In this document: one piece after another, positions 9,949 through 22,600 of the stretch | Layout: each line of letters opens with the position of its first letter | Position numbering within the stretch: position 1 is the stretch's first letter | Source of the DNA: Petrolisthes cinctipes | Taxonomy: Eukaryota; Arthropoda; Malacostraca; Decapoda; Porcellanidae | NCBI GenBank assembly: GCA_033782935.1 | Contig: JAWQEG010000082.1 | Span: 1,116,001-1,180,000 of the forward strand | Direction: 5' to 3' | DNA length: 64,000 bases | The notes under the pieces: generated by a model | What the model was told of the DNA's origin: nothing | The model's input: only the letters and a program-made list of their open reading frames with translations | The model's database searches: none | Program-made: the position numbers and the translations under genes

Positions 9949-10950
9949 ATGCTAAAAATCGATCTTTTAGGTGCCAAAAAGTCGATATCTCAAATTCAGT
10001 CCCAAAACACCCGAAAATTCGATATTTAGGGGTCCCAGAAGCGATCTGTACATGCCTACTCCGTGTTAGAGTATTTTCAAAATACATGCTCAAAACATAC
10101 TGAAAATCGATCTTTTAGGTGCCCAAAAGTCGATATGTGTATGCATCTTCAGTACCCGTTTATATCTCAAATTCAGGCTCAAAACACCCGAAAATTCAAT
10201 ATTTTGGGGTCCCAGAAGCAATCTGTACATGCCTAATCAGTGTTAGAGTATTTTCGAAATACAGGCCCAAAACATGCTGAAAATCGATATTTTAGATGCC
10301 CAAAGTCAGTATGTGCATGTATCTTCTGTACCCGTTTATATCTCAAATTCAGGCTCAAAACACCCGAAAATTCAATATTTTGGGGTCCCAGAAGCAATCT
10401 GTACATGCCTACACAGTGCTAGAATATTTTCAAAATATAGGCTAAAAACATGTTAAAATTCGATCTTTTAGGTGCCAAAAAGTCGATATCTCAAATTCAG
10501 TCCCAAAACACCCGAAAATTCGATATTTAGGGGTCCCAGAAGCGATCTGTACATGCCTACTCCGTGTTAGAGTATTTTCAAAATACATGCTCAAAACATA
10601 CTGAAAATCGATCTTTTAGGTGCAGAAAAGTCGATATGTGTATGCATCTTCAGTACCCGTTTATATCTCAAATTCAGGCTCAAAACACCCGAAAATTCAA
10701 TATTTTGGGGTCCCAGAAGCAATCTGTACATGCCTACTCAGTGTTAGAGTATTTTCAAAATACAGGCCCAAAACATGCTGAAAATCGATATTTTAGATGC
10801 CCAAAGTCAATATGTGCATGTATCTTCTGTACCCGTTTATATCTCAAATTCAGGCTCAAAACACCCGAAAATTCAATATTTTGGGGTCCCAGAAGCAATC
10901 TGTACATGCCTACACAGTGCTAGAATATTTTCAAAATATAGGCTAAAAAC
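9949..10950 (+). repeat. Two C1-A1-B1 trimers
   Basis: C1 starts at 9949 and 10450, each followed by A1 and B1, so this is a locally homogeneous type-1 pair and not the alternating hexamer. The second C opens with the private change atgttaaaattcg. B1 at 10274 carries tcagtatgtgc in place of tcaatatgtgc. Confidence 0.85.
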
Positions 10951-12954
10951 ATGCTAAAAATCGACATTTTAGGTGCCAAAAAATCGATATCTCAAATTCA
11001 GTCCCAAAACACCCGAAAATTCGATATTTAGAGGTCCCAGAAGGTATCTGTACATGCTTACTCCGTGTTAGAGTATTTTCAAAATACAGGCCAAAAACAT
11101 ACTGAAAATCGATCTTTTAGGTGCCCAAAAGTCGATATGTGCATGCATCTTCTGTACCCGTTTATATCTCAAATTCTGGCCCTAAACACCCGAAAATTCG
11201 ATATTTTGGGGTCCCAAAAGCGATCTGTACATGCCTACTCCGTGTTAGAGTATTTTCAAAATTCAGGCCCAAAACATGCTGAAAATCGATATTTTTGGTG
11301 CCCAAAGTCAATATGTGCATGTATCTTCTGTACCCGTTTATATCTCAAATTCAGGCTCAAAACACCCGAAAATTCAATATTTTGGGGTCCCAGAAGCGAT
11401 CTGTACATGCCTACTCAGTGCTAGAATATTTTCAAAATATAGGCTAAAAACATGCTAAAAATCGATCTTTTAGGTGCCAAAAAGTCGATATCTCAAATTC
11501 AGTCCCAAAACACCCGAAAATTCGATATTTAGGGGTCCCAGAAGCGATCTGTACATGCTTACTCCGTGTTAGAGTATTTTCAAAATACAGGCCAAAAACA
11601 TACTGAAAATCGATCTTTAAGGTGCCCAAAAGTCGATATGTGCAAGCATCTTCTGTACCCGTTTATATCTTAAATTCTGGCCCTAAACACCCGAAAATTC
11701 GATATTTTGGGGTCCCAGAAGCGATCTGTACATGCCTACTCAGTGTTAGAGTATTTTCAAAATACAGGCCCAAAACATGCTGAAAATCGATATTTTAGAT
11801 GTCCAAAGTCAATATGTGCATGTATCTTCTGTACCCGTTTATATCTCAAATTCAGGCTCAAAACACCCGAAAATTCAATATTTTGGGGTCCCAGAAGCAA
11901 TCTGTATATGCCTACACAGTGCTAGAATATTTTCAAAATATAGGCTAAAAACATGCTAAAAATCGACATTTTAGGTGCCAAAAAATCGATATCTCAAATT
12001 CAGTCCCAAAACACCCGAAAATTCGATATTTAGAGGTCCCAGAAGGTATCTGTACATGCTTACTCCGTGTTAGAGTATTTTCAAAATACAGGCCAAAAAC
12101 ATACTGAAAATCGATCTTTTAGGTGCCCAAAAGTCGATATGTGCATGCATCTTCTGTACCCGTTTATATCTCAAATTCTGGCCCTAAACACCCGAAAATT
12201 CGATATTTTGGGGTCCCAAAAGCGATCTGTACATGCCTACTCCGTGTTAGAGTATTTTCAAAATTCAGGCCCAAAACATGCTGAAAATCGATATTTTTGG
12301 TGCCCAAAGTCAATATGTGCATGTATCTTCTGTACCCGTTTATATCTCAAATTCAGGCTCAAAACACCCGAAAATTCAATATTTTGGGGTCCCAGAAGCG
12401 ATCTGTACATGCCTACTCAGTGCTAGAATATTTTCAAAATATAGGCTAAAAACATGCTAAAAATCGATCTTTTAGGTGCCAAAAAGTCGATATCTCAAAT
12501 TCAGTCCCAAAACACCCGAAAATTCGATATTTAGGGGTCCCAGAAGCGATCTGTACATGCTTACTCCGTGTTAGAGTATTTTCAAAATACAGGCCAAAAA
12601 CATACTGAAAATCGATCTTTAAGGTGCCCAAAAGTCGATATGTGCAAGCATCTTCTGTACCCGTTTATATCTTAAATTCTGGCCCTAAACACCTGAAAAT
12701 TCGATATTTTGGGGTCCCAGAAGCGATCTGTACATGCCTACTCAGTGTTAGAGTATTTTCAAAATACAGGCCCAAAACATGCTGAAAATCGATATTTTAG
12801 ATGCCCAAAGTCAATATGTGCATGTATCTTCTGTACCCGTTTATATCTCAAATTCAGGCTCAAAACACCCGAAAATTCAATATTTTGGGGTCCCAGAAGC
12901 AATCTGTATATGCCTACACAGTGCTAGAATATTTTCAAAATATAGGCTAAAAAC
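10951..12954 (+). repeat. Tandem duplication of a 1,002-bp hexamer
   Basis: 10951-11952 and 11953-12954 are near-identical copies. Shared rare variants sit exactly 1,002 bp apart: cccaaaagcg (11213 and 12215), tgcaagcatc (11641 and 12643) and tctttaaggtgcc near 11613 and 12615. The only differences I noticed are gatgtccaaag against gatgcccaaag and cacccgaaaa against cacctgaaaa. The variant atgcttactccg recurs about every 501 bp from 11055 to 13059, showing homogenisation of the C tail across five successive trimers. Confidence 0.92.
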
Positions 12955-14036
12955 ATGCTAAAAATCGACTTTTTAGGTGCCAAAAAATTGATATCTCAAA
13001 TTCAGTCCCAAAACACCCGAAAATTCGATATTTAGGGGTCCCAGAAGCGATCTGTACATGCTTACTCCGTGTTAGAGTATTTTCAAAATACAGGCCAAAA
13101 ACATACTGAAAATCGATCTTTAAGGTGCCCAAAAGTCGATATGTGCATGCATCTTCTGTACCCGTTTATATCTTAAATTCTGGCCCTAAACACCCGAAAA
13201 TTCGATATTTTGGGGTCCCAGAAGCGATCTGTACATGCCTACTCAGTGTTAGAGTATTTTCAAAATACAGGCCCAAAACATGCTGAAAATCGATATTTTA
13301 GATGCCCAAAGTCAATATGTGCATGTATCTTCTGTACCCGTTTATATCTCAAATTCAGGCTCAAAACACCCGAAAATTCAATATTTTGGGGTCCCAGAAG
13401 CAATCTGTACATGCCTACACAGTGCTAGAATATTTTCAAAATATAGCCTTAAAACATGCTAAAAATCGACATTTTAGGTGCCAAAAAATCGATATCTCAA
13501 ATTCAGTCCCAAAACACCCGAAAATTCTATATTTAGAGGTCCCAGAAGGTATCTGTACATGCCTACTCCGTGTTAGAGTATTTTCAAAATACAGGCCAAA
13601 AACATACTGAAAATCGATCTTTTAGGTGCCCAAAAGTCGATATGTGCATGCATCTTCTGTACCCGTTTATATCTCAAATTCTGGCCCTAAACACCCGAAA
13701 ATTCGATATTTTGGGGTCCCAGAAGCGATCTGTACATGCCTACTCCGTGTTAGAGTATTTTCAAAATTCAGGCCCAAAACATGCTGAAAATCGATATTTT
13801 TGGTGCCCAAAGTCAATATGTGCATGTATCTTCTGTACCCGTTTATATCTCAAATTCAGGCTCAAAACACCCGAAAATTCAATATTTTGGGGTCCCAGAA
13901 GCAATCTGTACATGCCTACTCAGTGCTAGAATATTTTCAAAATATAGGCTAAAAACATGCTAAAAATCGACATTTTGGGTGTCAAAAAATCGATATCTCA
14001 AATTCAGTCCCAAAACACCCGAAAATTAGATATTTA
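12955..14036 (+). repeat. Two trimers and a truncated C at the switch
   Basis: C monomers start at 12955 and 13456. The first trimer extends the atgcttactccg series. A third C begins at 13957 and is cut after 80 bp at the orientation switch. B1 at 13280 ends in atagccttaaaac instead of ataggctaaaaac, a private change. Confidence 0.88.
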
Positions 14037-14066
14037 AGTATGTTTTGAACATGTATTTTGAAAATA
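14007..14066. other. Orientation-switch junction in the satellite
   Basis: A forward C2 monomer starting at 13957 stops after 80 of its 148 bases, at gatattta (ending 14036). The next bases, agtat (14037-14041), are the reverse complement of the first five bases of an A monomer. They are followed by a complete reverse C monomer (14042-14189). No filler sequence and at most one base of shared identity is visible at the join. The flanking monomers carry private changes (aaaattaga at 14024-14032, ttttatcatg at 14181-14190). It marks either one end of an inversion or a head-to-head fusion of two arrays. An assembly artefact is possible but cannot be judged from sequence alone. Confidence 0.9.
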
Positions 14067-15390
14067 CTCTAACACGGAGTAGGCATGTACAGATCGCTTC
14101 TGGGACCCCTAAATATCGAATTTTCGGGTGTTTTGGGACTGAATTTGAGATATCGACTTTTTCTCACCTAAAAGATCGATTTTTATCATGTTTTTAGCCT
14201 ATATATTGAAAATATTCTAGCACTGAGTAGGCATGTACAGATTCCTTTTGGGACCCCAAAATATTGAATTTTCGGGTGTTTTGAGCCTGAATTTGAGATA
14301 TAAACGGGTACAGAAGATACATGCACATATTGACTTTGGGCACCAAAAATATCGATTTTCAGCATGTTTTGTGCCTGAATTTTGAAAATACTCTAACACG
14401 GAGTAGGCATGTACAGATCGCTTCTGGGACCCCAAAATATCGAATTTTCGGGTGTTTAGGGCCAGAATTTGAGATATAAACGGGTACAGAAGATGCATGC
14501 ACATATCGACTTTTGTGCACCTAAAAGATCGATTTTCAGTATGTTTTTGGCCTGTATTTTGAAAATACTCTAACACGGAGTAGGCATGTACAGATACCTT
14601 CTGGGACCTCTAAATATCGAATTTTCGGGTGTTTTGGGACTGAATTTGAGATATCGATTTTTTGGCACCTAAAATGTCGATTTTTAGCATGTTTTTAGCC
14701 TATATTTTGAAAATATTCTAGCACTGTGTAGGCATGTACAGATTGCTTCTGGGACCCCAAAATATTGAATTTTCGGGTGTTTTGAGCCTGAATTTGAGAT
14801 ATAAACGGGTACAGATGATACATGCACATATTAACTTTGGGCATCTAAAATATCGATTTTCAGCATGTTTTAGGCCTGTATTTTGAAAATACTCTAACAC
14901 TGAGTAGGCATGTACAGATTGCTTCTGGGACCCCAAAATATTGAATTTTCGGGTGTTTTGAGCCTGAATTTGAGATATAAACGGGTACTGAAGATGCATG
15001 CACATATCGACTTTTGTGCACCTAAAAGATCGATTTTCAGTATGTTTTGAGCATGTATTTTGAAAATACTCTAACACGGAGTAGGCATGTACAGATCGCT
15101 TCTGGGACCCCTAAATATCGAATTTTCGGGTGTTTTGGGACTGAATTTGAGATATCGACTTTTTGGCACCTAAAAGATCGATTTTTAGCATGTTTTTAGC
15201 CTATATTTTGAAAATATTCTAGCACTGTACAGATTGCTTCTGGGACCCCAAAATATTGAATTTTCGGGTGTTTTGAGCCTGAATTTGAGATATAAACGGG
15301 TACAGAAAATACATGCACATATTGACTTTGGGCACCAAAAATATCGATTTTCAGCATGTTTTGGGCCTGAATTTTGAAAATACTCTAACA
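14037..15390 (-). repeat. First reverse-oriented units after the switch
   Basis: Five bases of A (14037-14041) and a complete C1 (14042-14189) are followed by B/A/C trimers with B starts at 14365, 14866 and 15357. The B starting at 15357 has the 10-bp deletion (gcactgtacagattg near 15223), giving a 491-bp spacing. The first units carry more private changes than average: ttttctcacctaaaag (about 14159), tatatattgaaaat (about 14201), gattccttttggg (about 14240) and ttttgtgcctg (about 14368). Confidence 0.87.
14293..14309 (+). other. CENP-B-box-like motif (7 of 9 core bases), example
   Basis: ttgagatataaacgggt aligned to the mammalian CENP-B box nTTCGnnnnAnnCGGGn matches T, G, A and CGGG with correct spacing (7 of the 9 specified bases) but has GA for the central TC of TTCG. 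It occurs once per A and once per B monomer in either orientation (forward-block example 528-544, reverse complement). It is missing from C, because it lies inside the 29-bp block absent there. Whether any protein binds it is unknown; the match could be chance. Confidence 0.4.
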
Positions 15391-18300
15391 CGGAGTAGGC
15401 ATGTACAGATTGCTTCTGGGACCCCAAAATATCGAATTTTCGGGTGTTTAGGGCCAGAATTTGAGATATAAACGGGTACAGAAGATGCATGCACATATCG
15501 ACTTTTGGGCACCTAAAAGATCGATTTTCAGTATGTTTTTGGCCTGTATTTTGAAAATACTCTAACACGGAGTAAGCATGTACAGATACCTTCTGGGACC
15601 TCTAAATATCGAATTTTCGGGTGTTTTGGGACTGAATTTGAGATATCGATTTTTTGGCACCTAAAATGTCGATTTTTAGCATGTTTTTAGCCTATATTTT
15701 GAAAATATTCTAGCACTGTGTAGGCATGTACAGATTGCTTCTGGGACCCCAAAATATTGAATTTTCGGGTGTTTTGAGCCTGAATTTGAGATATAAACGG
15801 GTTCAGAAGATACATGCACATATTGACTTTGGGCATCTAAAATATCGATTTTCAGCATGTTTTGGGCCTGTATTTTGAAAATACTCTAACACGGAGTAGG
15901 CATGTACAGATACCTTCTGGGACCCCTAAATATCGAATTTTCGGGTGTTTTGGGACTGAATTTGAGATATCGACTTTTTGGCACCTAAAAAATCGATTTT
16001 TAGCATGTTTTTAGCCTATATTTTGAAAATATTCTAGCACTGAGTAGGCATGTACAGATTGCTTCTGGGACCCCAAAATATTGAATTTTCGGGTGTTTTG
16101 AGCCTGAATTTGAGATATAAACGGGTACAGAAGATACATGCACATATTGACTTTGGGCATCTAAAATATCGATTTTCAGCATGTTTTGGGCCTGTATTTT
16201 GAAAATACTCTAACACTGAGTAGGCATGTACAGATTGCTTCTGGGACCCCAAAATATTGAATTTTCGGGTGTTTTGAGCCTGAATTTGAGATATAAACGG
16301 GTACTGAAGATGCATGCACATATCGACTTTTGTGCACCTAAAAGATCGATTTTCAGTATGTTTTGAGCATGTATTTTGAAAATACTCTAACACGGAGTAG
16401 GCATGTACAGATCGCTTCAGGAACCCCTAAATATCGAATTTTCGGGTGTTTTGGGACTGAATTTGAGATATCGACTTTTTGGCACCTAAAAGATCGATTT
16501 TTAGCATATTTTTAGCCTATATTTTGAAAATATTCTAGCACTGAGTAGGCATGTACAGATTGCTTCTGGGACCCCAAAATATTGAATTTTCGGGTGTTTT
16601 GAGCCTGAATTTGAGATATAAACGGGTACTGAAGATGCATACATATATCGACTTTTGTGCACCTAAAAGATCGATTTTCAGTATGTTTTGAGCATGTATT
16701 TTGAAAATACTCTAACACGGAGTAGGCATGTACAGATCGCTTCTGGGACCCCTAAATATCGAATTTTCGGGTGTTTTGGGACTGAATTTGAGATATCGAC
16801 TTTTTGGAACCTAAAAGATCGATTTTTAGCATGTTTTTAGCCTATATTTTGAAAATATTCTAGCACTGTGTAGGCATGTACAGATTGCTTCTGGGACCCC
16901 AAAATATTGAATTTTCGGGTGTTTTGAGCTTGAATTTGAGATATAAACGGGTACAGAAGATACATGCACATATTGACTTTGGGCACCAAAAATATCGATT
17001 TTCAGCATGTTTTGGGCCTGAATTTTGAAAATACTCTAACACGGAGTAGGCATGTACAGATCGCTTCTGGGACCCCCATATATCGAATTTTCGGGTGTTT
17101 AGGGCCAGAATTTGAGATATAAACGGGTACAGAAGATGCATGCACATATCGACTTTTGGGCACCTAAAAGATCGATTTTCAGTATGTTTTGGGCCTGTAT
17201 TTTGAAAATACTCTAACACGGAGTAGGCATGTACAGATACCTTCTGGGACCTCTAAATATCGAATTTTCGGGTGTTTTGGGACTGAATTTGAGATATCGA
17301 TTTTTTGGCACCTAAAATGTCGATTTTTAGCATGTTTTTAGCCTATATTTTGAAAATATTCTAGCACTGTGTAGGCATGTACAGATTGCTTCTGGGACCC
17401 CAAAATATTGAATTTTCGGGTGTTTTGAGCCTGAATTTGAGATATAAACAGGTACAGAAAATACATGCACAAATTGACTTTTGGCATCTAAAATATCGAT
17501 TTTCAGCATGTTTTGGGCATGTATTTTGAAAATACTCTAACACTGAGTAGGCATGTACAGATTGCTTCTGGGACCCCAAAATATTGAATTTTCGGGTGTT
17601 TTGAGCCTGAATTTGAGATATAAACGGGTACTGAAGATGCATGCACATATCGACTTTTGTGCACCTAAAAGATCGATTTTCAGTATGTTTTGAGCATGTA
17701 TTTTGAAAATACTCTAACACGGAGTAGGCATGTACAGATCGCTTCTGGGACCCCTAAATATCGAATTTTCGGGTGTTTTGGGACTGAATTTGAGTTATCG
17801 ACTTTTTGGCACCTAAAAGATCGATTTTTAGCATGTTTTTAGCCTATATTTTGAAAATATTCTAGCACTGAGTAGGCATGTACAGATTGCTTCTGGGACC
17901 CCAAAATATTGAATTTTCGGATGTTTTGAGCCTGAATTTGAGATATAAACGGGTACAGAAGATACATGCACATATTGACTTTGGGCATCTAAAATATCGA
18001 TTTTCAGCATGTTTTGGGCCTGTATTTTGAAAATACTCTAACTCGGAGTAGCCATGTACAGATACCTTCTGGGACCCCTAAATATCGAATTTTCGGGTGT
18101 TTTGGGACTGAATTTGAGATATCGATTTTTTGGCACCTAAAATGTCGATTTTTAGCATGTTTTTTGCCTATATTTTGAAAATATTCTAGCACTGTGTAGG
18201 CATGTACAGATTGCTTCTGGGACCCCAAAATATTGAATTTTCGGATGTTTTGAGCCTGAATTTGAGATATAAACGGGTACAGAAGATATATGCACATATT

Positions 18301-19665
18301 GACTTTGGGCATCTAAAATATCGATTTTCAGCATGTTTTGGGCCTGTATTTTGAAAATACTCTAACACGGAGTAGCCATGTACAGATACCTTCTGGGACC
18401 TCTAAATATCGAATTTTCGGGTGGTTTGGGACTGAATTTGAGATATCGATTTTTTGGCACCTAAAATGTCGATTTTTAGCATGTTTTTTGCCTATATTTT
18501 GAAAATACTCTAACACTGAGTAGGCATGTACAGATCGCTTCTGTGACCCCTAAATATCGAATTTTCGGGTGTTTTGGGACTGAATTTGAGATATCGACTT
18601 TTTGGCACCTAAAAGATCGATTTTTAGCATGTTTTTAGCCTATATTTTGAAAATATTCTAGCACTGAGTAGGCATGTACAGATTGCTTCTGGGACCCCAA
18701 AATATTGAATTTTCGGGTGTTTTGAGCCTGAATTTGAGATATAAACGGGTACTGAAGATGCATGCACATATCGACTTTTGTGCACCTAAAAGATCGATTT
18801 TCAGTATGTTTTGAGCATGTATTTTGAAAATACTCTAACACGGAGTAGGCATGTACAGATCGCTTCTGGGACCCCTAAATATCGAATTTTCGGGTGTTTT
18901 GGGACTGAATTTGAGATATCGACTTTTTGCCACCTAAAAGATAGATTTTTAGCATGTTTTTAGCCTATATTTTGAAAATATTCTAGCACTGAGTAGGCAT
19001 GTACAGATTGCTTCTGGGACCCCAAAATATTGAATTTTCGGGTGTTTTGAGCCTGAATTTGAGATATAAACGGGTACAGAAGATACATGCACATATTGAC
19101 TTTGGGCACCAAAAATATCGATTTTCAGCATGTTTTGGGCCTGAATTTTGAAAATACTCTAACACGGAGTAGGCATGTACAGATCGCTTCTGGGACCCCA
19201 AAATATCGAATTTTCGGGTGTTTAGGGCCAGAATTTGAGATATAAACGGGTACAGAAGATGCATGCACATATCGACTTTTGGGCACCTAAAAGATCGATT
19301 TTCAGTATGTTTTTGGCCTGTATTTTGAAAATACTCTAACACGGAGTAGGCATGAACAGATACCTTCTGGGACCTCTAAATATCGAATTTTCGGGTGTTT
19401 TGGGACTGAATTTGTGATATCGATTTTTTGACACCTAAAATGTCGATTTTTAGCTTGTTTTTAGCCTATATTTTGAAAATATTCTAGCACTGTGTAGGCA
19501 TGTACAGATTGCTTCTGGGACCCCAAAATATTGAATTTTCGGGTGTTTTGAGCCTGAATTTGAGATATAAACGGGTACAGAAAATACATGCACATATTGA
19601 CTTTGGGCATCTAAAATATCGATTTTCAGCATGTTTTGGGCCTGTATTTTGAAAATACTCTAACA
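15391..19665 (-). repeat. Segmental duplication D1, copy 1 (about 4,275 bp)
   Basis: Rare variants here recur 4,275 bp downstream: gggttcagaagatac (about 15800 and 20075), cgcttcaggaacccc (about 16415 and 20690), agcatatttttagcc (about 16503 and 20778), gagcttgaatttg (about 16926 and 21201), gtggtttggg (18421 and 22696) and cttctgtgacccc (18538 and 22813). B spacing inside is 324, 826, 501, 501, 324, 797, 501 bp. Boundaries are approximate, set where the shared variants begin and where copy 2 must start if the copies are adjacent. Confidence 0.88.
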
Positions 19666-22600
19666 CTGAGTAGGCATGTACAGATTGCTTCTGGGACCCC
19701 AAAATATCGAATTTTCGGGTGTTTAGGGCCAGAATTTGAGATATAAACGGGTACAGAAGATGCATGCACATATCGACTTTTGGGCACCTAAAAGATCGAT
19801 TTTCAGTATGTTTTTGGCCTGTATTTTGAAAATACTCTAACACGGAGTAAGCATGTACAGATACCTTCTGGGACCTCTAAATATCGAATTTTCGGGTGTT
19901 TTGGGACTGAATTTGAGATATCGATTTTTTGGCACCTAAAATGTCGATTTTTAGCATGTTTTTAGCCTATATTTTGAAAATATTCTAGCACTGTGTAGGC
20001 ATGTACAGATTGCTTCTGGGACCCCAAAATATTGAATTTTCGGGTGTTTTGAGCCTGAATTTGAGATATAAACGGGTTCAGAAGATACATGCACATATTG
20101 ACTTTGGGCATCTAAAATATCGATTTTCAGCATGTTTTGGGCCTGTATTTTGAAAATACTCTAACACGGAGTAGGCATGTACAGATACCTTCTGGGACCC
20201 CTAAATATCGAATTTTCAGGTGTTTTGGGACTGAATTTGAGATATCGACTTTTTGGCACCTAAAAAATCGATTTTTAGCATGTTTTTAGCCTATATTTTG
20301 AAAATATTCTAGCACTGAGTAGGCATGTACAGATTGCTTCTGGGACCCCAAAATATTGAATTTTCGGGTGTTTTGAGCCTGAATTTGAGATATAAACGGG
20401 TACAGAAGATACATGCACATATTGACTTTGGGCATCTAAAATATCGATTTTCAGCATGTTTTGGGCCTGTATTTTGAAAATACTCTAACACTGAGTAGGC
20501 ATGTACAGATTGCTTCTGGGACCCCAAAATATTGAATTTTCGGGTGTTTTGAGCCTGAATTTGAGATATAAACAGGTACTGAAGATGCATGCACATATCG
20601 ACTTTTGTGCACCTAAAAGATCGATTTTCAGTATGTTTTGAGCATGTATTTTGAAAATACTCTAACACGGAGTAGGCATGTACAGATCGCTTCAGGAACC
20701 CCTAAATATCGAATTTTCGGGTGTTTTGGGACTGAATTTGAGATATCGACTTTTTGGCACCTAAAAGATCGATTTTTAGCATATTTTTAGCCTATATTTT
20801 GAAAATATTCTAGCACTGAGTAGGCATGTACAGATTGCTTCTGGGACCCCAAAATATTGAATTTTCGGGTGTTTTGAGCCTGAATTTGAGATATAAACGG
20901 GTACTGAAGATGCATACATATATCGACTTTTGTGCACCTAAAAGATCGATTTTCAGTATGTTTTGAGCATGTATTTTGAAAATACTCTAACACGGAGTAG
21001 GCATGTACAGATCGCTTCTGGGACCCCTAAATATCGAATTTTCGGGTGTTTTGGGACTGAATTTGAGATATCGACTTTTTGGAACCTAAAAGATCGATTT
21101 TTAGCATGTTTTTAGCCTATATTTTGAAAATATTCTAGCACTGTGTAGGCATGTACAGATTGCTTCTGGGACCCCAAAATATTGAATTTTCGGGTGTTTT
21201 GAGCTTGAATTTGAGATATAAACGGGTACAGAAGATACATGCACATATTGACTTTGGGCACCAAAAATATCGATTTTCAGCATGTTTTGGGCCTGAATTT
21301 TGAAAATACTCTAACACGGAGTAGGCATGTACAGATCGCTTCTGGGACCCCCAAATATCGAATTTTCGGGTGTTTAGGGCCAGAATTTGAGATATAAACG
21401 GGTACAGAAGATGCATGCACATATCGACTTTTGGGCACCTAAAAGATCGATTTTCAGTATGTTTTTGGCCTGTATTTTGAAAATACTCTAACACGGAGTA
21501 GGCATGTACAGATACCTTCTGGGACCTCTAAATATCGAATTTTCGGGTGTTTTGGGACTGAATTTGAGATATCGATTTTTTGGCACCTAAAATGTCGATT
21601 TTTAGCATGTTTTTAGCCTATATTTTGAAAATATTCTAGCACTGTGTAGGCATGTACAGATTGCTTCTGGGACCCCAAAATATTGAATTTTCGGGTGTTT
21701 TGAGCCTGAATTTGAGATATAAACGGGTACAGAAAATACATGCACATATTGACTTTGGGCATCTAAAATATCGATTTTCAGCATGTTTTGGGCCTGTATT
21801 TTGAAAATACTCTAACACTGAGTAGGCATGTACAGATTGCTTCTGGGACCCCAAAATATTGAATTTTCGGGTGTTTTGAGCCTGAATTTGAGATATAAAC
21901 GGGTACTGAAGATGCATGCACATATCGACTTTTGTGCACCTAAAAGATCGATTTTCAGTATGTTTTGAGCATGTATTTTGAAAATACTCTAACACGGAGT
22001 AGGCATGTACAGATCGCTTCTGGGACCCCTAAATATCGAATTTTCGGGTGTTTTGGGACTGAATTTGAGATATCGACTTTTTGGCACCTAAAAGATCGAT
22101 TTTTAGCATGTTTTTAGCCTATATTTTGAAAATATTCTAGCACTGAGTAGGCATGTACAGATTGCTTCTGGGACCCCAAAATATTGAATTTTCGGATGTT
22201 TTGAGCCTGAATTTGAGATATAAACGGGTACAGAAGATACATGCACATATTGACTTTGGGCATCTAAAATATCGATTTTCAGCATGTTTTGGGCCTGTAT
22301 TTTGAAAATACTCTAACACGGAGTAGCCATGTACAGATACCTTCTGGGACCCCTAAATATCGAATTTTCGGGTGTTTTGGGACTGAATTTGAGATATCGA
22401 TTTTTTGGCACCTAAAATGTCGATTTTTAGCATGTTTTTTGCCTATATTTTGAAAATATTCTAGCACTGTGTAGGCATGTACAGATTGCTTCTGGGACCC
22501 CAAAATATTGAATTTTCGGCTGTTTTGAGCCTGAATTTGAGATATAAACGGGTACAGAAGATATATGCACATATTGACTTTGGGCATCTAAAATATCGAT

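Larger units (their letters stand above)
1..14036 (+). repeat. Satellite array, forward-oriented block
   Basis: Continuous tandem satellite with no non-satellite base that I can identify. Monomers are delimited here at the first base of the atactg, atgctg or atgcta motif that opens A, B and C respectively. B monomers begin at 147, 648, 1149, 1473, 1974, 2475, 2976, 3477, 3801, 4627, 5128, 5452, 5628, 6128, then mostly every 501 bp to 13781. Departures from 501 (324, 826, 176, 500, 491, 649) are sums of whole monomers or single small indels. The first base of the window falls inside a C monomer, so the array continues to the left. Orientation is arbitrary: I call forward the strand on which B reads atgctgaaaatcg. 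The array is probably centromeric or pericentromeric (inference from monomer size, HOR structure and lack of insertions). Confidence 0.97.

Noticed and set aside
1..14036. CRISPR array
   Set aside because: Units are 148-177 bp with no short repeat plus variable spacer organisation; the whole unit is repeated.
14007..14066. Long hairpin or palindrome centred on the orientation switch
   Set aside because: The two sides join at different monomer positions (C base 80 to A base 5), so the arms are not a perfect palindrome at the centre, although distant monomers on both sides are complementary.
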